Assembly: GCA_037576195.1 (NCBI GenBank)
Contig: CM075102.1
Span: 33,476,745 to 33,540,744, forward strand
Source of the DNA: Phytoseiulus persimilis
Taxonomy: Eukaryota; Arthropoda; Arachnida; Mesostigmata; Phytoseiidae
Reading direction: 5' to 3'
DNA length: 64,000 nt
The notes beneath the pieces are model-generated. The model had not been told where the DNA came from. It saw only the letters and a list, made by a program, of their open reading frames with translations, and made no database searches. Numbering within the stretch: position 1 is the stretch's first letter; the number at the start of each line of letters is the position of its first letter. Positions 38,066-46,431 of this stretch are shown here, one piece after another. The translations under genes were made by a program, and so were the position numbers.

Positions 38066-39556
38066 CCATATTGCTGACCCAGTGAAGAGAGAGAAAAGTG
38101 CCCCGATGGCAAGGAGCGCCGTCCAACCGCGCGGAGCGCGGCTGACTCCAGTCGGCCAAGGGCCGGCTGGTACTCAATAGTACCGTTCGAATGGTATCAC
38201 TCATATGGGGCTGCACGAAAGTTGGACAGGAGAACGCCCATCGCCGTTGGTCAGCAAATCCTAGCAGCCCGCTCAAAAAAAAAGATAAGACCGGAGTCGG
38301 GTTCAGGTGAATCAAGGAGGAAGTCTCAGTCATTGACCGAATGAACCAACCCCTCGAGCTGATGCTTCACTGCTTGCGGGAGACGATCGATAGTCACGAA
38401 TATAACCCGTGTGATTCCGTCAAGACAGGAGCGATCTCTCATACGCGAGGTCTTGCTTAGAGCACAATCGTCATCCTCCAACGACAGCTCTACCAATGCA
38501 ATTCTTGGGGTATCTGGGCGTCGCGGAAGCCGTTCTAGAAGTTTCTGCTGCAGCCGATCGATCTTTCTCAAGAGATTGCATAGACTGCCATGCGGTTGAA
38601 TGGCTAACTCGAATGGGAGATCACTCCTGGTTACCTGTGAGTCGATTAGAACTCAACTGAGAAAATCAATGATTTTAGGAACATGTGGGCTCGGACGATG
38701 TTCGTACCATCGCAACGTGAACAGTGTTTGCTTCGGATTCCAAGTCAGCGGGAATCGTCCCTCCCAGCAATCCCAATCACCGAGCTGATCGAAAGATGGA
38801 GGTACGGGGAGTCTTAATCGTGACGGAGGATGTCGACAACACAGAGGTGAAAGAAGGGGAGCTGGATTCCCCCTCGTGGTCGATCGAATACTACATTTAT
38901 AGAAACAAAACCATGTGACGAACGAATCTTCCGATAAATAACTTCCTAGGCTCTGAACGCGAGTTCTGGAAGGTTTCTCGTGCTTGCAACGGACGAGGAC
39001 TGCATATCGTGCGAGAAATTGATGTGCGCTCCGCGCGTGATCGTGTTGCGACGATCGCTTCCCTACTCGAATTCGCTCCAGAGGATTTCCGATACCGAAT
39101 AATTGTCAACTTCCCAGAGGATCGCTTCGAGGACCGAAACAGGTTTGAAGTTGATATAACGGATCACGTTGAAAATTATACAACGCGAGTCGGCTCTCGA
39201 CAGTGTTCCACGATCGATGGCTCGGCTGACTTATCGGTCTCTGGAGCACGGAAGTTGGCGCTCAGTCCGATAATAATATATTCATTGCGCTCATGGAGAC
39301 GGATTGATGCATTGGAGATGTCCTGTTCATCGGGCCCATCCCTTCTCGGTACTGATTATTCGGCACCCGTGGGCAGTGAAGCAATTCAAGTTCTTACAGC
39401 CGACGGTAGGGGGCCCGAGCTCACATTCTTGCGATCAGTTTCGCGCCATTCATGTGTGACCATCTTTGCGGGCTCGCGGCTGTAAAGTTTTTTCATGAGG
39501 CTCTCATCGAAGGAGTCAACTATCATTCGGAGCGGAGAATCCGAGGATCGTCCTGA
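38066..39556. other. No supported gene
   Basis: A minus-strand frame 38326-38571 and a plus-strand frame 39009-39485 (158 codons) look somewhat protein-like but have no recognised domain or clear splice borders. Confidence 0.4.
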
Positions 39557-39562
39557 TTTATT
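39557..39562 (-). terminator. Poly(A) signal AATAAA
   Basis: AATAAA on the minus strand, about 37 bp past the stop codon of member 2. Confidence 0.7.
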
Positions 39563-39598
39563 CACAACAGTTCTCTTGCTTGACTAGATAGACTATTT

Positions 39599-40351
39599 TC
39601 AATGGTAACCACCGTGATGTCCGTGGTCACCGTGATGACCACGATGTCCCTCATCGTACCCATGGTGCCCATGTCCGCCGTGGTGACTCCCATGGTGTCT
39701 CCCGCCATGTCCGCCGTAGTGCCCGTGATCGCCATGATGGTCGCCCCCATGATGACTCCCGTGACGACCGCCGTAATGTTTGCTGCCACCATGGTGTCCG
39801 TAGTGTTTGTGGTGCTCGCCGTGCCCACCTTTATCGTGGTGTTCTCGATGGTGCCTGTCCCAACCCCATTTTCGTTCTTCACCCCAGCCTCGATCCCTGT
39901 GGTGCCGCTCACCGCGATTCCAGTGGCCGTGTCTTCCATGGTGTCCTCCATGATGACCGTAGTGACGATGCCCTCCATGGTGAGATCCGTGTCTGCCGCC
40001 ATGATGGCGTCCGCCGTGATGCCTGTGACCTCCGTGGTGACCATGATGCTCCGTGCCATGATGACCACCGTGATGACCATGGTCTCCGTGACCATGCCGA
40101 TGTCCTTCATGCCCGCCGTAGTGACCGTGACCACCGTAGCCCGATTCCGCTACCTCAATGGGGTCTCCTTGATTCCCTGAGGTCGGCCTGAGTTGCAGTG
40201 CCGGCGCAGATTCGCTTGAGAGCTCTGGATGAACAGTCGCCAGCGTTGGGCGTCTCGTTCCATTGCGAAGGGCATGGCAACTCGATGAATCAAGAGTTGA
40301 GAAGATGAGTAGAATACCGCCGATCACACCGGCTCGACGCAGAGCAGCCAT
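39599..40351 (-). CDS. Secreted His/Gly-rich protein, intronless (cluster member 2)
   Basis: A single exon of 250 residues, the closest relative of the member at 34.3 kb in its repeat domain. Signal peptide about residues 1-27 (GVIGGILLIFSTLDSSSCHA). The following linker of about 40 residues is unlike that of member 1, so this part evolves fast. The junction is PIEVAESGYGGHGHYGG. The core near residue 150 reads HHRDRGWGEERKWGWDRHH, and the protein ends in HGGYH. The mature part is dominated by His and Gly with scattered Tyr, Arg, Asp and Glu. A TTAAAA-type TATA element lies about 55 bp upstream and AATAAA lies downstream. The stark contrast between a conserved HG domain and a variable linker suggests gene conversion or strong constraint on the repeat domain only. 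Function unknown. Confidence 0.88.
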   Translation of the reverse strand: MAALRRAGVIGGILLIFSTLDSSSCHALRNGTRRPTLATVHPELSSESAPALQLRPTSGNQGDPIEVAESGYGGHGHYGGHEGHRHGHGDHGHHGGHHGTEHHGHHGGHRHHGGRHHGGRHGSHHGGHRHYGHHGGHHGRHGHWNRGERHHRDRGWGEERKWGWDRHHREHHDKGGHGEHHKHYGHHGGSKHYGGRHGSHHGGDHHGDHGHYGGHGGRHHGSHHGGHGHHGYDEGHRGHHGDHGHHGGYH

Positions 40352-40405
40352 GTTCCTTGGTCCCGAACTTTAGGCCGACACTTGTGAATAATGCTTGCGA
40401 ATTGC

Positions 40406-40415
40406 CAGTTTTAAG
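40406..40415 (-). promoter_or_regulatory. TATA-like element CTTAAAACTG
   Basis: Minus strand, about 55-64 bp upstream of the ATG at 40351. Members 3 (CTTAAGCCTGGCG) and 4 (CTTTAAAACTGGCGA) have a similar sequence at comparable distance, so the core promoter is conserved. Confidence 0.55.
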
Positions 40416-40490
40416 TAGGTTGCTGCCCTGGTCTCCCAGTACGACCGTAGGCTTCCCTCTCCCGGCTCAAAGAACCCAGAACAAGCTGCG

Positions 40491-40530
40491 AGACAGGTTG
40501 TATAATTTCAGATCATTGACGAGGTCGCAC
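40491..40530. promoter_or_regulatory. Shared upstream module, copy at member 2
   Basis: The plus-strand sequence CAGGTTGTATAATTTCAGAT followed by GACGAGGTCGCAC lies about 140 bp upstream of the ATG at 40351. It matches the module upstream of member 1 with small changes. Confidence 0.45.
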
Positions 40531-40962
40531 CAGAAAATTCGGTGGCTTTTGTCAAGAAAAAAGCTCAAGAAAAACTCAGCGGATCGAGTGCGAAGCTGTG
40601 CCTTGTTCTTTAACCTTTGTCTCACCGTTTTCTGGCTGTCCGATATCTTGAACTCCCTCATCCCGTGAGTTGAAGCTTCGGTTCGACCAACGCCGATGAG
40701 GGCAGTTTCCGTCAGCAGCGTTGCTTCAGGTTTGACGTATGTCTTTTAGTGAAATTCACTCAGAGAGGGCCGAATCGTCAGAATATTGACCCTCGTTCAG
40801 TTCTCCGCCCTCGGTTTCTAGAATCACCCCCGAAACGAAGGGAATTCTTCATTCGAATGCTTGCCATGACTCGAGGGGTCGTGATAACTTCAATCGGTTT
40901 GCTCGCTGATGATCGGCCTTTTTTGAGCGTCGTACGCGGCCCGGCTAGTGAAATCCGTTGAG

Positions 40963-41232
40963 AGGGTCTCGGCCATTAAGGCTTGACCATCGGCCCCTTG
41001 AATTTTGCACTACTTTTGACAAAAACTGGTCAACTTAGAATGCTCATATCTCGGCTCCCAGATGAGTCAAAGCGCCGATCGAATTATTTTTGGAAAGCTC
41101 AAGAAGAGAGCTATCGAATCGCGCACATGTCGGCATACCTCGAAAATCGATGAATTCGAGACAGATGCAAAAATAGATAGCGTCGAGTGCGCACTCTGGA
41201 GTTGCGCTGGATCGGAAGGTCACTGAGAGTCA
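40963..41232 (+). repeat. Left terminal inverted repeat of the SWIM transposon
   Basis: Pairs with the complement of 42076-42357, with scattered mismatches and small gaps. It contains CATATCTCGGCTCCCAGA near 41046. Confidence 0.9.
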
Positions 41233-41299
41233 AAATCGCCTAAAATACGATTTTTTTTTTACCGAAACTCCTATTTTTGCCGTCGCTCAGTGATATTAA

Positions 41300-41972
41300 A
41301 TACTGCATCACACCGTCGACAACAGATGCCTACCGAAAGTCCGTTCGCTTTGCCGAGTTTTGGGTTACCTGGAAAACCGGATTGGCCAGTGGTCATGGAG
41401 GGATTGTCACATGTCTTCCGAGATCATCCATAACATGAAGCGACGCCAGGCGCTCCAGAATGATCTCGGAGAGGAAGTCCTTCGCGCAGGATGGAATCGC
41501 ATACCGTCGTCTCTTGAGAGAATTTCCTTCAAACAGCTCACTGATTCACCCAAGCCGACGAGAGACCACCTACTGCTTCTGACTCCTGGACCATACCAAA
41601 TAAATTTGGCTTTATCCTACTGGGCGGGAGCGATGGACACCGAAAACAACGTCAACATGACGTTCATCAAAGAAGCACCGACCATCGTCCGTCTCGAAAT
41701 CAAGTCGCGTCACAGGGAACGCACAACATATCGCGTCTACATCGACTACGAGCCCGGGAGAGACAGCGTGGAAGGGATCCGACGCTTCTGGTGTGAGTGC
41801 CCTAACGGAGCCCGAACGGTCTGCTACTGTTCGCACGTTGCGGCCTCAGTCTTCTTCCCTAGCCCAGGCTAGGTACCTCCCGTCAGTTCTGCGCCCAGCG
41901 GAAGCCTTCACCGATTTCTTCATACCCTCAGAGGGGGAGACGGGCTCAGGAGCGAGTAATGCTGGCGAATAA
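41300..41972 (+). pseudogene. SWIM-type transposase, C-terminal fragment with a frameshift
   Basis: The frame starts just inside the left inverted repeat, without an ATG, as expected after an internal deletion. It reads through TVDNRCLPKVRSLCRVLGYL, which matches the end of the DDE region in invertebrate SWIM transposases. It continues to PGPYQINLALSYWAG and LEIKSRHRERTTYRVYIDYE, typical of the linker in this family. The SWIM finger is CECPNGARTVCYCSHVA (pattern CxC, then CxH, near 41791-41842). After VFF the frame is shifted by one base: the next frame continues SLAQARYLPSVLRPAEAF, the usual tail after the finger, to a stop at 41970-41972. The catalytic acidic residues are not present, so the fragment is inactive, though the zinc-binding residues remain. 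Confidence 0.75.
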
Positions 41973-42075
41973 TTATCACGTTTTTTTTCCGATGGGTGGG
42001 GGGGATCCAGACAAAGAAAAATCTGCGGAAAAAAAACGCCTCTTTTCTTTGGATTTTTTTCCTCGCATAAGCTTC

Positions 42076-42357
42076 GACTCTCAGTGTCCTTTCGATTCAG
42101 CTGAACTCCAGGGTGCGCGCTCGACGTTTTCTATGTTCGCTTCCGTCTCGGACTCATCGATTTCAAAGGTGTGCGTCCATCTTCGATTGTGATGGTGATC
42201 GAAACGTGCATCGATAGCTCTCTTCTTAAGCTTTTCGAAAATAATAGCTCAATCGGCGCTGTAAACCTTCTGGGAGCCGAGATATGGGCATTTGAAGTTG
42301 ACCAAGGTTTGCCGAAAGTACTGCAAAATTGAAGGGGCCACTAATGGCCGAGACCCT
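42076..42357 (-). repeat. Right terminal inverted repeat of the SWIM transposon
   Basis: The complement of the left inverted repeat (40963-41232), ending AATGGCCGAGACCCT, followed by TTGA. Confidence 0.9.
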
Positions 42358-42381
42358 TTGACGCCTGGACGCTGCAAACTA

Positions 42382-42663
42382 AAATGACCGCCTCGAAATC
42401 ACCCATCCAGCCCTTTTCCATTTTCGAGAAAATTCCGCAAATTGACGAAGGTGCGGCCGATGCGAAATCGGGCTCGAAAATTCCCGACTGAAGAATGCCA
42501 TCCCAGACGGTAGAGATTCGAGTCATGGATCTCTACCGTCCGCGGGATACGGGCGGGCGAGATCACTTCTGATTTTCGAAAAAATCTAAGAAGATTTGAC
42601 AGAGTCAAGGCCAAAACAAAATTGAGCTGAAGAATTCCCGACCTGTAGGAATGCCATCCTGTA
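42382..42663. mobile_element. Broken MITE pieces related to the element at 42980
   Basis: The segment 42382-42507 (ATGACCGCCTCGAAATCA, TCGAGAAAATTC, AATTCCCGACTGAAGAATGCC) is homologous to the complement of 42980-43097. The segment 42590-42663 (GGCCAAAACAAAATTGAGCT, AATTCCCGACC, GCCATCCTGTA) is homologous to the right end of 42980-43348. These are at least two partial copies joined together. Between them a perfect 12-bp stem, GACGGTAGAGAT/ATCTCTACCGTC (42506-42517 and 42529-42540), encloses an 11-nt loop. Confidence 0.65.
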
Positions 42664-42979
42664 CAGGGTGGTCAAATTGGGTCGGGAATTTTTCGCTATT
42701 TTACTTTTACTTTCACTCTTACTTTTTACTTTATTAACTTCGATTGTTTTTCAGAGCTTCCGTTTTTTCCCAAAATAAAGCTCATCCATTCGACTACATT
42801 TTGTGGTCAGCCAATAATCTCTATCATTCTTCGTGCCATTTTAACCCTATCTGTCGAAAATTAGCGGAACTTTTTCTGCCCTCGAATTATGAGAGCTCGC
42901 CAATTTCCCACCGGCGGCGCAGCTGAGTTCCCGCGTTGTGATTTGAGAAAATATTTCGATCTGATTTGACCACCCTGTA
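42662..42979. mobile_element. MITE with TACAGGGTGGTCAAAT termini
   Basis: A 318-bp element. The left end TACAGGGTGGTCAAATT matches the complement of the right end AATTTGACCACCCTGTA-like sequence (ATTTGACCACCCTGTA at 42964-42979). The interior is AT-rich without coding capacity. Ends and size fit Tc1/mariner-type MITEs that target TA. It abuts the next MITE directly. Confidence 0.7.
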
Positions 42980-43348
42980 TACAGGGTGGCTTTTTTCAGT
43001 CGGGAATTCTCGAGCTCGATCCTGTTTTGGCCATAACTTTCTCAGTTCTTGGAATTTTCTCGAAAATGAAGAAGTGATCGATAGAGGATATCGAGGCGGT
43101 CAATGGATACGATGGAATTTAGGGGTCAGAAAACGGTCTTGAAAAGTACCCTCTTTTTTCTCGAGGTCTCTCTAAAAGTCATAGTGAAAACGTCAATCGG
43201 AAGGATTGGACGCTCGAAAGGAAGCCGGTCGAAGTTTTCTAATTTCTTCGAAAAATGGCAAGGAAGAAGAAAATTCCGAGATCTGAGGGAGTTATGGCCA
43301 AAACAAGATCGGGCTCGGAAATTCCCGACGAAAAAAAGCCACCCTGTA
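42980..43348. mobile_element. MITE with TACAGGGTGGCTTTTTT termini
   Basis: A 369-bp element. The left part (TACAGGGTGGCTTTTTTC, GTCGGGAATT, TTTTGGCCATAACT, GAATTTTCTCGAAA) is repeated inverted at the right end (complement of 43240-43348). It has no coding capacity. The junction with the preceding element forms the perfect 20-bp palindrome CCACCCTGTATACAGGGTGG (42970-42989). Confidence 0.75.
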
Positions 43349-43768
43349 TGTAACCCGCTTCGCGTGTCGATTCGTCATTCATGTTTCGCCCGGCCGCCGA
43401 ATGGTTGGCTTTGGAGATTTAACTATACTATTCGGGGTCTATGGAGGAGATTCCGTAGTCGATCTGACCATGGAAAAAAGCTCAATGAACTATCATCTTC
43501 ATTTCCGCCTGGTCTATCCCACATCCCCAACGAACTCATCATCGCGGGATAACGAGCATAGTGAACTCGCCCTTAGTATGGAGTTCCTGACACGGAAATA
43601 AACGTATAAGGACAAGAAATTGTTAATAAACCGATAAATCAGAATTTGAACGTCGTCCAAGTCTGAACCCATGCTGTCGAGACCAACCTGATGCGGCGTT
43701 AGCTCTATCAGGGGCAGAGCAGCTCCCCATGGATGAATAGCTAGTTGTCATTCCTGCACGAGGTCTTT
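43349..43768. other. No supported gene
   Basis: Nothing recognisable between the MITE pile and the poly(A) signal of the next cluster gene. Confidence 0.5.
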
Positions 43769-43774
43769 TTTATT
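43769..43774 (-). terminator. Poly(A) signal AATAAA
   Basis: AATAAA on the minus strand, about 26 bp past the stop codon of member 3. Confidence 0.7.
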
Positions 43775-43799
43775 CGACTAGACTTCACATATGCCTGGG

Positions 43800-44525
43800 T
43801 CAGTGATAGCCGCCATGATGACCCTGGTGTCCATGATGTCCTTCGCCGTGGCCATGGTGCCCGTGCTGCCCGTGGTGACTCCCGTGATGCCTTCCGCCGT
43901 GTCCTCCGTAATGCCTGTGATCGCCATGGTGCTCCTGATCGTGATGGCTTCCGTGCTGTCCACCGTGATGTTGACTGTCTCCGTGATGTCCGTGGTGCTT
44001 GTGATGCTCTCCATGCTCCCCCCTATCGTGATGTTCGTTGTGGTGTCTATCCCAGCCCCACTTCTTCTCGTGACCCCATCCCCTGTCCCTGTGATACCGA
44101 CCATGTCGATTCCAGTGGCCGTGCCGGCCGTGATGCCCGCCATGATGTTCGTGGTGGCGATGACCTCCATGATGGGATCCATGATGGCTTCCGTGATGTC
44201 GTTCTCCGTGGTGGCGATGAGCACCGTGGTGGCCATGATGCTCGCCGCCATGATGTCGTCCGTGGTGTCCATGTCCCTCGTGGCCTTGGCGATGCCCTTC
44301 GCGACCACCGTAATGACCGTGTTCCCCATTGCGGGACTCAGCCACCTCCATCGTGTCCTGCTCGCCGAGGTCCTGCTGAACCTCTTCGGACGTCGGAACA
44401 AATCCAACGATTGCTGCTGCGGCGGAACCATTGCTGGAGCTCCCCCTCACCTTGGCATTGATAATTCCTATCGATGAAGCGAGACAGGCGATCACCAAAC
44501 AGGCAAGCACTCCGCTCTTCGCCAT
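43800..44525 (-). CDS. Secreted His/Gly-rich protein, intronless (cluster member 3)
   Basis: A single exon of 241 residues. Signal peptide about residues 1-24 (GVLACLVIACLASSIGIINA). The linker of about 40 residues is Ser/Ala/Val-rich and acidic and ends in DTMEVAESRNGEHGHYGG. The core near residue 140 reads HRDRGWGHEKKWGWDRHHNE, keeping both Trp residues of the WGW pair. The remainder is HG arrays ending in HGGYH. It lies head to head with member 4 across about 1.15 kb, so the two may share control elements. The core promoter CTTAAGCCTGGCG lies about 50 bp upstream and AATAAA lies downstream. Assignment to the family is certain from the core and junction; the biochemical role is not known. 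Confidence 0.88.
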   Translation of the reverse strand: MAKSGVLACLVIACLASSIGIINAKVRGSSSNGSAAAAIVGFVPTSEEVQQDLGEQDTMEVAESRNGEHGHYGGREGHRQGHEGHGHHGRHHGGEHHGHHGAHRHHGERHHGSHHGSHHGGHRHHEHHGGHHGRHGHWNRHGRYHRDRGWGHEKKWGWDRHHNEHHDRGEHGEHHKHHGHHGDSQHHGGQHGSHHDQEHHGDHRHYGGHGGRHHGSHHGQHGHHGHGEGHHGHQGHHGGYH

Positions 44526-44573
44526 CTCAGCAAAGCCGTGAGCTCGTATGACTTCAGAAACGTCAACGCCAGG

Positions 44574-44582
44574 CTTAAGTAG
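44574..44582 (-). promoter_or_regulatory. TATA-like element (CTACTTAAG)
   Basis: Minus strand, about 50 bp upstream of the ATG at 44525, within a sequence also seen upstream of members 2 and 4. Confidence 0.5.
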
Positions 44583-45616
44583 CTATTTTCTGCCTCTCCA
44601 CGAGGCTCAACACCTTTTTCCTGCAGCGAGGGAACTTTCATCGCCAGAACGTGTTTCAAGTGCATCATACCTCTGCTTTCGACAGTCTATCGCCCTTTGT
44701 GCCGAGAACACACTTCGCTCCGACAAAATTCATCGAAGCATCGCGCTTGCCTTTCTGATGTTATCCCTGTTTTTCCGATTTCGGAGTATGATTTTCCTCG
44801 GAAGGGGTTCTCTGTCTTCGCTCTGGGCATGTTCGAATTCATAGGTTTCGGATGGGTCCTCATAGCCGATCTCGAGCATCCATGAAACGAAGAGAGCTTC
44901 TCGACCAGTGCTAGTGAGACAGAGAACCATTTGGCGTTTAACGGGCAAAGTCGCTCTTAGGGGGGGGGGGCAGCTGCTACGCGCCCGCAGGCGCGAGCGT
45001 TCTGAATATGACCCACTGTGGAGGAGGGCTGTTGCGAATGCAAATGATTCTGTTCTATCGCAATCCTCCCCCGGTTCGCTCGAGGAATCGGCCTGCGGAT
45101 TAGGGCAAACGACCCCGAAGAGTTAATTGCTCCGTCCTGAATTCTCCTCCGTAGGAATACCGCAAACGATACTCCTGCTCATACATTCATGAGAGAGTCC
45201 AATCTCGAGTCCATTCCCAATTAGTGATCTCCAGCAGCTGGGGACGCTTCCTGACCGTACTGCAACCGAAGTCGGTTGTTTGAAGCGGAAACCTCGCGAC
45301 CGCTCCTTGTTCAGCCAGGCTTCTCGGGACTCGAGCCCACTACAGCAGGCTTCCAACGAACTCCGGAGTCAGGAATACCAGGTTGAGAATGGATTCGCCA
45401 ACTGAAGAGCCAGATTCTGACTCTGTTGCAGCACGCGGCCCGGGAATCTATAAACGAGATTTTTTAGTGACACAGAATTCGTCACGCAACGGTTACATAA
45501 AAGTGTCCCAAGTCACGGCCGTGCCAACCCTGGACAGAAGCCCAGGGCTCTTCAAGTCTTCTGGGGATAACCCCCGAAACTAGTTTTCTTCTCCTCACGC
45601 GGGTGAGTGCACTCCT
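44583..45616. promoter_or_regulatory. Intergenic region between divergent members 3 and 4
   Basis: About 1 kb without a supported gene, lying between two head-to-head His/Gly-rich genes and so holding both promoters. It contains an 11-G run (44960-44970). A segment at 45485-45518 (CAACGGTTACATAAAAGTGT, AAGTCACGG) weakly resembles the module upstream of members 1 and 2. Confidence 0.45.
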
Positions 45617-45626
45617 CTTTAAAACT
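45617..45626 (+). promoter_or_regulatory. TATA-like element CTTTAAAACT
   Basis: Lies 47-56 bp upstream of the ATG at 45673 and is followed by GGCGA. It matches the core promoters of members 2 and 3. Confidence 0.55.
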
Positions 45627-45672
45627 GGCGAGGCGCTCTCAAATCGACAGCGAAGGCTCAAACAGCTGAAGC

Positions 45673-46395
45673 ATGGCTGGACGGAAATTCAAGCGACACC
45701 TACTCTGCTTGACGCTACTCTGCGTTCTTCAGAGTGCACACAGCGCAAACGTCTCTACTGCAGATTCTACGGAGGATGATTCGATCGTTGAGCAAACGCT
45801 CCTCGCAAGCGTGAAGCCGTCCCCGAGCGATGTGGATGTCATGGAAGTTGCAGAGTCCGGTCACGGAGGATATGGTCACCACGGAGAACACGGCGGCCAC
45901 CGACATGGGTACGGCGGTCACGGACATCATGGCGGTCATCATGGAGGCGAGCATCACAAACATTACGGAGGCCACGGATACCACGGTGGACGTCATTACG
46001 GCGGTCATCATGGATCACATCATGGCGGTCACAGACACCATGGCTCTCATGGAGATCACCACGGGAGACACGGGCACTGGGACCGGCATGGCAGATACCA
46101 CAGAGATAGGGGCTGGGGCCAGGAAAGAAAGTGGGGTTGGGATAGGCACGGTGGAGAGCACCACGACAGAGGAGGCCATGGCGAACACCACGGCCACCAC
46201 AGACATCACGACGACAGCGGGCATCACGGAGGACATCACGGCAGCCATCATGGTGGTGAGCACCACGGCGGCCACGGACATCATGGGGGACACCACGGAA
46301 AACATTACGGGGGACACCACGGCGGCTACGGTCATCATAAACACGGAGAAGGTCATCATGGACACCACGGGCATGATGGGCATTACCACAAATGA
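45673..46395 (+). CDS. Secreted His/Gly-rich protein, intronless (cluster member 4)
   Basis: A single exon of 240 residues and the only cluster gene on the plus strand. Basic start, then the signal peptide LLCLTLLCVLQSAHSA (cleavage near residue 25). The linker is acidic, carries a possible N-glycosylation site (NVS) and ends in DVMEVAESGHGG. HG arrays follow, then the core near residue 145: YHRDRGWGQERKWGWDRHG. The tail is HG-rich and ends HDGHYHK instead of HGGYH. The core promoter CTTTAAAACTGGCGA and an AATAAA (46426-46431) frame the gene. Its inverted orientation implies at least one inversion during growth of the cluster. Function inferred only from composition: secreted, His-rich, likely to bind metal ions or change charge around neutral pH. 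Confidence 0.88.
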   Translation: MAGRKFKRHLLCLTLLCVLQSAHSANVSTADSTEDDSIVEQTLLASVKPSPSDVDVMEVAESGHGGYGHHGEHGGHRHGYGGHGHHGGHHGGEHHKHYGGHGYHGGRHYGGHHGSHHGGHRHHGSHGDHHGRHGHWDRHGRYHRDRGWGQERKWGWDRHGGEHHDRGGHGEHHGHHRHHDDSGHHGGHHGSHHGGEHHGGHGHHGGHHGKHYGGHHGGYGHHKHGEGHHGHHGHDGHYHK

Positions 46396-46425
46396 GAGAA
46401 CGAAGAAAAAATGTTCGGATATGTC

Positions 46426-46431
46426 AATAAA
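46426..46431 (+). terminator. Poly(A) signal AATAAA
   Basis: Lies 31 bp past the stop codon of member 4, in GTCAATAAAATC. Confidence 0.7.

Larger units (their letters stand above)
40963..42357 (+). mobile_element. DNA transposon with long terminal inverted repeats and a SWIM-finger transposase fragment
   Basis: Two imperfect inverted repeats of 270-282 bp bound the element: 40963-41232 and the complement of 42076-42357. Both begin AGGGTCTCGGCCATTA and share blocks such as CATATCTCGGCTCCCAGA, AAGAGAGCTATCGA and CACTGAGAGTC. The flanks suggest a TTGA target duplication, offset by one base on the left. The unique middle encodes only the C-terminal end of a transposase with a SWIM zinc finger. 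It is therefore an internally deleted derivative. Its insertion separates members 2 and 3 of the His/Gly cluster and it sits directly beside a MITE pile. Confidence 0.85.

Noticed and set aside
36811-38333. Minus-strand open frames of 433 and 472 codons as genes
   Set aside because: They are produced by a stop-free 45-bp tandem unit. Both frames are open at once, there is no signal for a start or splice site, and the flanks are not protein-like.
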